Assembly: GCF_002847525.1 (NCBI RefSeq)
Contig: NZ_PKKM01000007.1
Coordinates: 87,211-151,210, forward strand
Length of the DNA: 64,000 bases
Direction: 5' to 3'
Origin: Schaalia odontolytica
GTDB lineage: Bacteria > Actinomycetota > Actinomycetes > Actinomycetales > Actinomycetaceae
The notes below the pieces were generated by a model. It made no database searches. It was not told the DNA's origin and saw only the letters and a list, made by a program, of their open reading frames with translations. This document shows, piece after piece, positions 50,970 through 59,690 of the stretch. The translations under genes were made by a program, and so were the position numbers. Positions within the stretch are counted from its first letter, which is position 1; every line of letters begins with the position of its first letter.

Positions 50970-51434
50970 TTACTGGAGGTTATTGTTGCCGTCCGGGTAC
51001 GCCGCTTGGACGCCGCTCACCGAGCGAATCACGTCGATCGATCCAGCGGGCACGCGCAGCGCATAGCCGCGCAGGGCATTGCGATACTCCCGCTCCACGG
51101 AGACGGAGGCGCCCGGGAAGGACGCGGCCACGGCCTCGTTGATCGAGGCGAGGGTCGTCTCGCCGTCGGCGCTTTCCGCGAGCTGGACGATGACGACGAC
51201 CGAGGTGTCTGCGTCCTGGCCGGACTGCGCGCTGGGGCCGCTCTGCCCGTTCTTGGACGTCAGTGCGGTGTCGGGGTCGATCGTCGGCGAGGCCGTGGCG
51301 CCCGGCGCGGACTGGGCCGAATCGCTGCCCGGGTTGGACTGCGGATCGGGCGTCGACGTGGAGGCGGGCGAGCAGCCCGCGACCGCGAGCGCGCACGTGC
51401 CCACCCCGGCCAGAAAAACGGCTGGCTTCTTCAT
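50970..51434 (-). CDS. Stand-alone I9-like propeptide lipoprotein
   Basis: A 154-residue lipoprotein with lipobox V-A-G-C (Cys about 21), a linker, and a domain from about residue 75 to the end. That domain is clearly homologous to the propeptide regions of the two S8 proteases next door: D-T-A-L-T-S-K, A-S-I-N-E-A-V-A, F-P-G-A-S-V-x-V-E-R-E-Y and R-S-V-S-G-V-x-A-A. It ends where the protease domain would begin, so it is not a truncated protease by frameshift. Such propeptides act as intramolecular chaperones and inhibitors. ATG 51434 has GGGAG 8 nt upstream. Confidence 0.87.
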   Translation of the reverse strand: MKKPAVFLAGVGTCALAVAGCSPASTSTPDPQSNPGSDSAQSAPGATASPTIDPDTALTSKNGQSGPSAQSGQDADTSVVVIVQLAESADGETTLASINEAVAASFPGASVSVEREYRNALRGYALRVPAGSIDVIRSVSGVQAAYPDGNNNLQ

Positions 51435-51546
51435 GGACTGCACTCCCATACGTTCGACGCAGATACGAGGCGACATCGCGATGTGTCGCTGCTTCCAACA
51501 TACCGCAGCGGCCGCCCAAAATGCGGCAATCGTGCAGGCATGAGAA

Positions 51547-51585
51547 GGGGCCCGGGAGCGCTCGCAGTGAGCGTTCCCGGGCCCC
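51547..51585. terminator. Terminator of the first S8 protease gene
   Basis: A 17-bp hairpin (51547-51563 with 51569-51585, one G.U-type mismatch), 5-nt loop. On the minus strand it is followed by TTCTC. It lies 44 nt beyond the stop at 51629. Confidence 0.8.
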
Positions 51586-51628
51586 GGCCTCGTGAATGAG
51601 CGAATCAGTGATTCAGGTGCGATGCACG

Positions 51629-54600
51629 TCAGCGCACCCAGACCCCGTTCGCGTCGAACACGTAGGTGCGTCCGTTGATCACGTGCGTGCCGGTGAACAT
51701 TGCTCCATCGGGTCCCAGGTAGTACCAGGCACCGTCGAGGTTCAGCCATCCGGTGTGCATCGCGCCCGAATCCTTCAGGTAGTACCAGGAGCCGCCATCG
51801 CGCACCCATCCGGTCGCCATCGCGCCGGATGCGGTGAGATAGTACCAGGAACCACCGTCGGCGACCCACCCGGTCTTCATGACCTTCGTGGCCGGATCCA
51901 GGTAGTACCAGTAAGCACCGTCGAAGCTCTCGTCGAACACCCAGCCGCCAACCAGGGCGCCCTCGGAATTTGCGTACACCCACGCACCGTCATCGCGCCG
52001 GAGCCAGCCGGTCATCATGTAGCCGTCGGAGCCGAACAGGTAGTCCTTGCCACCGATCGTGAACCAGCCGTTCTTGAGGTACTCCTTCCCGTTGGCGCAC
52101 TGGTACCACCAGCCACGCAAGTCCTTCGCCCAGTGGCCGCCGTCAGCCGTGACGCACACGCCAGGGTTATCCGACGGCAGGTCAAGGGTCGCTGCCTTGG
52201 AGTGGTTCAGTCCGTAATCCCACGCGAGGACGTAGGGGTGGGCGATGACCTCGCCGGAGCCACCCTGATCGGCCCACCCCTGCGAGATGGCCGACATGGG
52301 AACCTCGACGTGGTACGTGTAGGTTCCGTCAGCCCCGACCGTTCCTTCGTTGTCCGCGAACACGTGGCGGTAGAACCACAGGCCGTCGGCCGGGTCATGC
52401 AGGTCGAACGCGGCCAGCGGGGACGCGTCGGTGACGTCAAAGGACACGACCGTGTCGGCACCCTCGCCCTTGTACTCCAGGTTGGAGACAACGGGCGCGG
52501 CCGTGTCGATGCGGAACTCGTAGGAGATCGACTGCTCGGCCTGCGAAGGGCCGTCGTTGTGCGCGGACAGCGTCAGCTTGTACACACCATCGGGCAGGTT
52601 CCTGTACTCGGCGTCGCGCAGATCCAGGACCAGCGGCTCACGTCCCCGCTCGACCCACGTCATCCTTCCGGACGAATCCAGCGCGGACTTCCAGTTCTGG
52701 TAGCGCGTGAAGGACGCGATCGTCTCTCCCGCAGCGTTCGTGTACGCGGCGTTGATCGTGTGCACGCTGCGCAGCGTGCCCGTGCGGGGTTCGAGAATCG
52801 TGGGAGCGCCCGAGGCAACCGAGCGAGAGAGGACGTTCTTGCTCGAGCTGGGCAGACCGATACGATCAGCATCCTTGACCAGGGGGTTGTATCCCAGCTG
52901 CTGGCGCGTGGATCCGTTGTAGACCCAGGAGGCGAGCGTGTGAGCCCCGTCCTCGGAGGCGAGGGCGTCGAAAATGGGGGCCTTGCCCCAGTCACCGTAG
53001 AAGCCCAAGTAGGGCACGGTCAGGTCGGGCTGGGACGCGGTCTTCGAGGCGAAACGCACGAATCCATCGAGGAAGGTGCCGTTGGGCGTGTTCTGCGCGA
53101 CGGAGGAGTCGAAGTCGGAGCCAGGCTTGACATCCACGCCCACCGTGACCTCGCCGTTCGCGGGAACGGTAACGGTCGCGCCCTCACCGGTGCCACTCAC
53201 GGCCGCGCCGGAGTAGGCGATGTCCACGCCCTTGCCTCGCCAATCGGCGGACTTGCCGGTGAAGAACCCACCCTCAACAATCTCGGAGAGGGCCTGCGAG
53301 CTCAGCGCGTAGGTGGCCTCCGCGCCGGACAGGTTGTGCAGCGTGACGTCGAAGTGCCAGCCCTTCGTACCATCCCCCAGGTCCGCCTTGGGCCGGGACT
53401 GCTCGGGGGCGCCGACCACGGTCGGATACACGGACGAGGTCGTGGCCGCCAGGACATTCGTCAGGCCCGATCCCTGCTTGCGCGGTGAGTACGGGGCGCC
53501 AGTGTCCTGGAGCGGGTCGACGACGGGGGTCGCCGTTCCCATGATGAGGTTCTGGACGACATCGATCTTCTGACGCGCGCTCATCGAAGCAAACAGCGGA
53601 TCGTTCTCAACGCGCTGCAGGACGACGGCGCTCACGCCCGCCATCTGCGGGGTCGCCATCGAGGTGCCGGACATGAACTCGTAGGTGCCGCCGGGCACAG
53701 CCGAGTAGATGTTGCCTCCGGGGGCGCTGACCTCGGGCTTGAGGCGCAGGTCCGGGGTGACGCCCAACGAGGAGAAGCTCGACATGGAGTACTTCTTGCT
53801 CGGGGCCACGACCTTGCCGGGGGCGACGCTCAGGTGGTGGTCGGCGGCGGCCAGCATGGCCTCACCGTCAGCCTGCGAGATGAACGCGGCGGGCACGCCG
53901 TCCGTCGCCAGGCTCATGACCACGAGCGAGTCACCGGGCACGTTGTTGTAGACGATGAAGCCGGCGGGCTTGGAGCCGGCAATGTTGTTGAACTTGTCCT
54001 GGAAGGTGAGAGTACCGCGCTTGACCAGCACGATCTTGCCCGCGAGGCCCTCGGGGTACTTGGCCTTGAGCGCGGCGCCATCCTCGGGCGAACCGATGCC
54101 GCCGTCGACGTACTCGAAGGGACCGCCGGTCAGGTCGGACAGGTCGGGCATCTTCTGGCCGTCGGCGCCGCCGGCGCGCTGGTAGGCGATGTCGCGGTCG
54201 CCGACGGTGAAGGCGCTGTGCGACAGCGAGTTGTCGACCGAGGCCACGGACACGACGGAGGAGTAGGACGCCGGTTCGCCCAGGACGGAGGAGTCGGGGT
54301 CGGAGGCGAAGGGCAGGTTCTTGCCGGAGAGGTTGCCGTATCCGGCCGTGTACTCGTTGCCGGCGGCCGCGTTCACGGTGACGCCAGCGTCCTGGAGGCT
54401 CTTGAACACGGTCGCGTACATGGAGTCGGCCTCGTTATCCATGCCGCCGGTCTGTCCGAGGGACAGGTTCACGACGTCGGGGCGCAGGACGACCATGTCG
54501 TCGAGGGCGGCGAGCAGCGCCGAGTCCGGGATGCCGCCGCTGATACTGCTGGCGACCTTGGCGACGATGATCTGCGCGTCCGGGGCGATGCCCACGATTT

Positions 54601-55453
54601 CACCCGCGTTGCCCGCGGTGATGCCGGCGACGTGCGTGCCGTGCGATCCGGCTTTGCCGGTCGGCGAGGCATCCGGGTCGTTATCCGCGTAGTCGTAGGC
54701 GAAGGGGAACTTTTCCGACACGTAGCTGCCGGTCTTGCCGTCGCCAAGATGTGGGGTCAGGCCCTCCACCTTGTCCTCGGAAAGCCCGGGGGTCCCGTGC
54801 AGGGCACCCGCGAACGCTGGGTGGGTCATGTCCACGCCCGTGTCGATGATGGCGACGACCTTGCCATTACCCTTTTGGGTGATCTGGTCGGCGTGCATCA
54901 TCAGCTGGGCGCTGAGGTTGTCGGGGTTCTGGGTGGAGATGCGCGAGGAGTTCGTCGCGCCCTCTCCGGCGACCTGGTCATCGACACCATCGACATGGGT
55001 CTCGCGATCGAGGAAGGCGGCGTTGACGCCGCTCACCGCGCGGATCGCGTCGAGGGATCCGGCGGGGGCGCTCAGCGCGAAGCCCTGCAGGGCCTTGTCG
55101 TACTGGCGCTCCACCTGGGCGGAAGAGCCGGGGAACGCACCGGCCACGGCCTCGTTGATCGAGGCGAGGGAGGCCGCGCGGTCTGCACCCTCGTCGAGCT
55201 GGACGACGATAGTGACGACCGCGGCGGGGTCGACCTCGTCGGTCGTCGGCGGCTGAGCGTCCTGCGTGGTCTGTCCGCTCTTCGAGGTGAGCGCGGTATC
55301 GACGTCGCCGACGGGCAGGGACGAGGCCGTGGCGCCTGCGTCGGGTCGGGTGTCTGCCGGGGTTGGCGGGGATGCGAGGGTCGCGGGGCCGGCAACCACC
55401 AGAGCGGCGGTGCCAGCCAGCGCGAGGAACGCCGCTGGTTTCTTCGTTGTCAT
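51629..55453 (-). CDS. Giant S8 surface protease with cell-wall-binding repeats
   Basis: A 1274-residue extracellular protease: signal peptide, I9-like propeptide (about 75-155), subtilase domain (Asp about 204 in I-I-D-T-G-V-D, His about 271 in G-S-H-G-T-H, Ser about 598 in G-T-S-M-A-T-P), with an inserted PA-like domain before the Ser (about 420-540). Fn3/DUF1034-type C-terminal domains follow. At the end is a run of W-Y-Y-L/G-W repeats of the choline-binding type, which anchor it to the wall. Layout resembles C5a peptidase/lactocepin. There is no LPxTG motif. A paralogue follows upstream at 55651-59469. Confidence 0.93.
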   Translation of the reverse strand: MTTKKPAAFLALAGTAALVVAGPATLASPPTPADTRPDAGATASSLPVGDVDTALTSKSGQTTQDAQPPTTDEVDPAAVVTIVVQLDEGADRAASLASINEAVAGAFPGSSAQVERQYDKALQGFALSAPAGSLDAIRAVSGVNAAFLDRETHVDGVDDQVAGEGATNSSRISTQNPDNLSAQLMMHADQITQKGNGKVVAIIDTGVDMTHPAFAGALHGTPGLSEDKVEGLTPHLGDGKTGSYVSEKFPFAYDYADNDPDASPTGKAGSHGTHVAGITAGNAGEIVGIAPDAQIIVAKVASSISGGIPDSALLAALDDMVVLRPDVVNLSLGQTGGMDNEADSMYATVFKSLQDAGVTVNAAAGNEYTAGYGNLSGKNLPFASDPDSSVLGEPASYSSVVSVASVDNSLSHSAFTVGDRDIAYQRAGGADGQKMPDLSDLTGGPFEYVDGGIGSPEDGAALKAKYPEGLAGKIVLVKRGTLTFQDKFNNIAGSKPAGFIVYNNVPGDSLVVMSLATDGVPAAFISQADGEAMLAAADHHLSVAPGKVVAPSKKYSMSSFSSLGVTPDLRLKPEVSAPGGNIYSAVPGGTYEFMSGTSMATPQMAGVSAVVLQRVENDPLFASMSARQKIDVVQNLIMGTATPVVDPLQDTGAPYSPRKQGSGLTNVLAATTSSVYPTVVGAPEQSRPKADLGDGTKGWHFDVTLHNLSGAEATYALSSQALSEIVEGGFFTGKSADWRGKGVDIAYSGAAVSGTGEGATVTVPANGEVTVGVDVKPGSDFDSSVAQNTPNGTFLDGFVRFASKTASQPDLTVPYLGFYGDWGKAPIFDALASEDGAHTLASWVYNGSTRQQLGYNPLVKDADRIGLPSSSKNVLSRSVASGAPTILEPRTGTLRSVHTINAAYTNAAGETIASFTRYQNWKSALDSSGRMTWVERGREPLVLDLRDAEYRNLPDGVYKLTLSAHNDGPSQAEQSISYEFRIDTAAPVVSNLEYKGEGADTVVSFDVTDASPLAAFDLHDPADGLWFYRHVFADNEGTVGADGTYTYHVEVPMSAISQGWADQGGSGEVIAHPYVLAWDYGLNHSKAATLDLPSDNPGVCVTADGGHWAKDLRGWWYQCANGKEYLKNGWFTIGGKDYLFGSDGYMMTGWLRRDDGAWVYANSEGALVGGWVFDESFDGAYWYYLDPATKVMKTGWVADGGSWYYLTASGAMATGWVRDGGSWYYLKDSGAMHTGWLNLDGAWYYLGPDGAMFTGTHVINGRTYVFDANGVWVR

Positions 55454-55590
55454 GTGCGTAACTCCAAAATGTGAATGGGGACCTCGAGAGGCACGAAGCG
55501 AACGCGTACCTATTGGTCGTTATGTGAGGACAGCGCTGCGACGCATCATTGCGCAGCACGTCGGACAGCAGGGCAGTGCGACGACGAACA

Positions 55591-55625
55591 AGGCCCGGGC
55601 CGGGTGAGACGCCCTCCCCGGGCCT
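55591..55625. terminator. Terminator of the second S8 protease gene
   Basis: AGGCCCGGG (55591-55599) pairs with CCCGGGCCT (55617-55625); on the minus strand the hairpin is followed by TGTTCG. It lies 26 nt beyond the stop at 55651. Confidence 0.7.
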
Positions 55626-55650
55626 CGTCGTCGCTGGGCAAGCACTCAGG

Positions 55651-58600
55651 TCAACCGACCCACGCGCCGCTCCCGTCAAAGACGTAGGTACGCCCGTTAA
55701 TCACGTGCGTGCCCGTGAACATCGCACCATCGGGGCCCAGGTAGTACCAGGTGCCACCGACCTTGACCCAGCCTGTCGCCATCTTGCCCGAGTCGGACAG
55801 GTAGTACCAGGAGCCGCCATCGTGCACCCAGCCGATGGCCATCGCGCCGGAACCTGTGAGGTAGTACCACGAGCCGCCGTCGGCGAGCCACCCGGTCTTC
55901 ATGATCTTGGTGGCCGGATCCAGGTAGTACCAGTAGGGGCCACCGTACACGCCGTCGAGGACCCACCCGCCGACGGGAACGCCATCGGAATCCACGTACA
56001 TCCAGTCACCGCTGGGGTGCTTGACGAAGCCGGTCATCATGTAACCGGAGGGGCTGAACTGGTAGTCCCTGCCACCGATCGTGAACCAGCCTCCTCCCAG
56101 GTACGCCCTCTCGTTAGCGCACTGGTACCGCCAGTACCGCACTTCCTTGATCCAGTGACCGCCCGTCGGATCCTTGCACGAGGCCGTCTCGTTGTCGTCG
56201 GAGATGGGCAGGTCGAGGCTCACCGGCTCGGAGGGGTTGAGCCCGTAGTCCCACGCGAGCAGGTAGGGATTGTCGATGACTCCGCCGACGCCACCCTGGT
56301 CACTCCACGCCCCAGAGATCTCCATCAATGGGATCTCAACGTGGTACATGTACCGACCGTCGGGGCCAACGCTACCCTCGCTCTCGGTGAAGACGTGGCG
56401 GTAGAACCACAGGCCGTCAGCCGGGTCGTGCAAGTCGATCGCCGCCAGGGGCGAGTCATCGGCGACATTGAAGGACACGGCCATGTCGGGCCCGTCTCCG
56501 CCGTACGTCACTCCTGAGATGACCGGTGCCGTCGTGTCGAGGCGGAACTTGTAGGAGATCGACTGCTCGGCGCGCGACGGGCCGTCGTTGGACGCGGCGA
56601 TCCGCAGCGTGTACGTGCCGTCGGGCATGTGCGAGAACTTCTCCGCGTTCGCGTCGAAGACCGTGGACTCGTGGTAGGCCTCGACCCAGGTGTTCTCCTC
56701 GGTGCTCGTCTGGTAGAGGGACTTCCAGTTCCGATGGTTGGTCACCGAGAAGACCGTCTCCCCGGCCTCGTTCGTGTAGGTGCTGGTCAGCGAGTGGACG
56801 CTGCGCAGCGTGCCCGTGCGGGGTTCGAGGATCGTCGGGGCGCCCGAGGCCGTGGACCTGGAGATCACGTAGCGCTGCGGGTTGGGCTTGCCGGTGCGCT
56901 CGGCCGCCTTAACGAGGGGGTTGTAGCCGAGGGAGTCGCCGGTCTTGCCGTTGACGATGGCCGAGGCCCGGGTGTGTGCGCCGCCGTCCGAGGCGAGGGC
57001 GTCGAAGATGGGGACCTTGCCCCAGTCGCCGTAGAAGCCCAGGTAGGGCACGGCGAGGTCGGGCTGCCCCTCGGTCTTCGACGCGAAGCGCACGAAACCA
57101 TCGAGGAACGTGCCATTCGGCGCATTGTCCGCAACATAGGACGCGAACTCGCTGCCAGGCGTGACGTCGATGCCGACGGTGGCCTCACCACTCGCGGGGA
57201 CCGTCACCGTCGCACCCTCAGCGGACGCGGACGCGGCGCCCGAGTACGTGATCTCCACGCCACGGCCTCGCCAATCGGAGGAGTGCTGCGTGAAGAATCC
57301 GCCGTCGACGATCTCGGAGAGGGCCTGCGAGCTCAGCTCGTAGGTGGCGGGAACACCCGAGAGGTTATGCAGCGTGACGTCGAAGTGCCACCCCTTCGTG
57401 CCGTCCCCCAGGTCCGCCTTGGGCCGGGACTGCTCGGGCGCGCCGACCACGGTGGGATACACGGACGAGGTCGTGGCAGCCAGGGCGTCGACGAGGCCCG
57501 CGCCCTGCTTGCGGGGCGAGTACAGCGCGCCCGTCGTCTGGGCTGCGTCGGTGAGCGGGCGAGCCGTGCCCATGATGAGGTTCTGCACCACATCAGCCTT
57601 CTGACGCGCACTCATCGAGGCGAAGAGCGGGTCAGACTGGACACGCTGCAAAACGATCGTGCTGACACCCGCCATCTGCGGAGTGGCCATCGACGTGCCG
57701 GAGGACTGCTCGTACGCTCCGTCCGGTATCGACGAGAAAACCTCGCCACCGGGCGCCGCGATCTCGGGCTTGAGGCGCAGGTCCGGGGACACGCCCCACG
57801 CGGAGAATTCCGACGCCTCGTACACGGTGGACTGCGGCAGAACCTGGCCCTCGGCGATCGAGAGCTTGTGCTCGGGGGCGTCCAGCATGGCCTGGCCGTC
57901 GGCCTGAGAGATGAACGCGGCGGGCATGTCCTGCGTCGTCAGATTCATGGCGATGAGGGATCCGACCGACACGTTGTTGTAGACGACGATTCCGGCGGGC
58001 TTGAGGTCGTAGAGGTTCTCGACCTTCTTCTGGTAGGTCATCTTGCCGCGGGAGACGAGCGCGATCTTGCCGGCGAGGCCGTCCGGGTACTTCGCCTTGA
58101 GGGCGGCGGCGTCCTCCTCGGAGGCGAACCCGGCGTCGACGTACTCGTAGGTGCCGGCGGGCAGGTCGGAGAAGAAGGCGACCTTCTCACCGTTGAGGCC
58201 GCGAGCGCGCTGATATCCGATGTCTTTCCCATTGACGGTGAAGGCGTTGCGAAGCAGGGCGTTTTCGACCGAGGCGACGGCAACAACCGAGGAATACGTA
58301 GCCGGCTCGTCCATGACCGAGGAGTCGGGGTCCGAGGCGTAGGGCAGGCCCTTGCCGGAGTTGTTGCCGTACCCGGTGGAGAAGGCGTTGCCCGAGGCCG
58401 CGTTGACGGTGATGCCCGCTTCCTGCAGCTTCTTGTACACGGTCGCGTACACCGAGTCGGCCTCGTTATCCATGCCGGCCGTCCAGCCGAGCGACAGGTT
58501 GATGACGTCGGGATGCAGGACGAGCATGTCGTCGAGGGAGGCGAGCAGCGCCGAGTCCAGCAGCGCGTCATCCTCGCTGCGCGTCACCTTCGCGACGATC

Positions 58601-59469
58601 ACCTGAGTGTTCGGAGCGGTGCCGACGATCTTGTCGGCGTTACCGGAGGCGATGCCGGCGACGTGCGTCCCGTGGGAAGCGTACGGGGTCTTCGCCGGCG
58701 ACGCGTCGTTGTCGCCGTCCGCGTAGTCGTAGGCGAAGGGGAACTTCTGCGAGACGTAGACGCCGGTCTTTCCTTCACCCAGTTGCGAGGTCATCGCGGC
58801 GACCTTCTGTGGGGTGAGCGGGGGCGTTCCCGCGAGTTCGCCAGTAAAAGCCGGATGCGCCATGTCGACGCCCGTGTCGATGACGGCGATGACCTTTCCT
58901 TCGCCCTTCTGGGCGACCTGGTCGATATGCATCATGAGATGGGCGCTCAGGTTAGCGGGGTCCTGCCCGCCGGTCTGCGAGGACTCGATGCCGCCCTCGG
59001 CATCGGGCGTGGCCACATCACTGACGCGCCCCTCGCGCTCGAGGAACGCGGCGCGTACGCCCGGGGCACGGCGGATTGCATCGAGCGCACCGATGGGTAC
59101 CTTGAGGGCGAAGCCCGACATGACGTTGCCGTACTCGTGCTCCACCTGGGCCGAGGCGCCGGGAAAGAGGGAGGCCACGGCCTCGTTGATCTCACTGATC
59201 GCACCCTCGCGGGACGCGCCATCCTCGAGCTGGACGATGACGCCGACGACGCGCGCCGGGTCCGCCTCTGTACCGGTCGAGGAGGGCACAGACTGCCCGC
59301 TCTTCGAGGTCAGCGCCGTGTCGATGTCGCCCACGGGCAGGGCCGCTGCGCCATCACTGACGGCGGACGGGCCCGGGGGCAGGGGCGAGGCCAGGGTGGC
59401 CGGCCCGGTGACCGCGAGCGCGCACGCGCCGACAAAAGCGAGGAGGGCAGCCGGTTTCTTCGTTGACAT
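55651..59469 (-). CDS. Giant S8 surface protease, paralogue
   Basis: A 1272-residue paralogue of the preceding protease with identical domain order: propeptide (about 65-148), subtilase (Asp about 198, His about 266, Ser about 593), inserted PA-like region, Fn3-like domains, and C-terminal W-Y-Y-L wall-binding repeats. Catalytic residues are intact. Divergence is spread over the whole length, so it is an old tandem duplication rather than recent. ATG 59469 has GGAGAAGG upstream. Each protease has its own promoter region and terminator. Probably adhesins/host-protein-degrading peptidases on the cell surface. Confidence 0.93.
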   Translation of the reverse strand: MSTKKPAALLAFVGACALAVTGPATLASPLPPGPSAVSDGAAALPVGDIDTALTSKSGQSVPSSTGTEADPARVVGVIVQLEDGASREGAISEINEAVASLFPGASAQVEHEYGNVMSGFALKVPIGALDAIRRAPGVRAAFLEREGRVSDVATPDAEGGIESSQTGGQDPANLSAHLMMHIDQVAQKGEGKVIAVIDTGVDMAHPAFTGELAGTPPLTPQKVAAMTSQLGEGKTGVYVSQKFPFAYDYADGDNDASPAKTPYASHGTHVAGIASGNADKIVGTAPNTQVIVAKVTRSEDDALLDSALLASLDDMLVLHPDVINLSLGWTAGMDNEADSVYATVYKKLQEAGITVNAASGNAFSTGYGNNSGKGLPYASDPDSSVMDEPATYSSVVAVASVENALLRNAFTVNGKDIGYQRARGLNGEKVAFFSDLPAGTYEYVDAGFASEEDAAALKAKYPDGLAGKIALVSRGKMTYQKKVENLYDLKPAGIVVYNNVSVGSLIAMNLTTQDMPAAFISQADGQAMLDAPEHKLSIAEGQVLPQSTVYEASEFSAWGVSPDLRLKPEIAAPGGEVFSSIPDGAYEQSSGTSMATPQMAGVSTIVLQRVQSDPLFASMSARQKADVVQNLIMGTARPLTDAAQTTGALYSPRKQGAGLVDALAATTSSVYPTVVGAPEQSRPKADLGDGTKGWHFDVTLHNLSGVPATYELSSQALSEIVDGGFFTQHSSDWRGRGVEITYSGAASASAEGATVTVPASGEATVGIDVTPGSEFASYVADNAPNGTFLDGFVRFASKTEGQPDLAVPYLGFYGDWGKVPIFDALASDGGAHTRASAIVNGKTGDSLGYNPLVKAAERTGKPNPQRYVISRSTASGAPTILEPRTGTLRSVHSLTSTYTNEAGETVFSVTNHRNWKSLYQTSTEENTWVEAYHESTVFDANAEKFSHMPDGTYTLRIAASNDGPSRAEQSISYKFRLDTTAPVISGVTYGGDGPDMAVSFNVADDSPLAAIDLHDPADGLWFYRHVFTESEGSVGPDGRYMYHVEIPLMEISGAWSDQGGVGGVIDNPYLLAWDYGLNPSEPVSLDLPISDDNETASCKDPTGGHWIKEVRYWRYQCANERAYLGGGWFTIGGRDYQFSPSGYMMTGFVKHPSGDWMYVDSDGVPVGGWVLDGVYGGPYWYYLDPATKIMKTGWLADGGSWYYLTGSGAMAIGWVHDGGSWYYLSDSGKMATGWVKVGGTWYYLGPDGAMFTGTHVINGRTYVFDGSGAWVG

Positions 59470-59622
59470 AAGCCTTCTCCGATATGTTGGGGGACGGAGT
59501 GCCAGTGGCACCCGGTACGTCGGTGTACCAGCCGTCTCCTTACAACATACCTCACGTGACCCCCGTGACAATCACGGTATTGCTTACTGATATGTGAAGA
59601 GGAGCTGAAGTGTCTAACACGA

Positions 59623-59660
59623 CCGGGCCCGGGAGCGCGTTGCTGCGCTCCCGGACCCGG
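59623..59660. terminator. Terminator of the repeat surface protein gene
   Basis: A 16-bp stem with one mismatch (59623-59638 with 59645-59660), loop GTTGCT, about 30 nt beyond the minus-strand stop at 59691. Confidence 0.75.
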
Positions 59661-59690
59661 AGTATTGCCTGGCGGTAGGCGGATATCAGA

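Noticed and set aside
56629..59466. Long plus-strand frame
   Set aside because: Antisense to the second S8 protease; no protein-like features.
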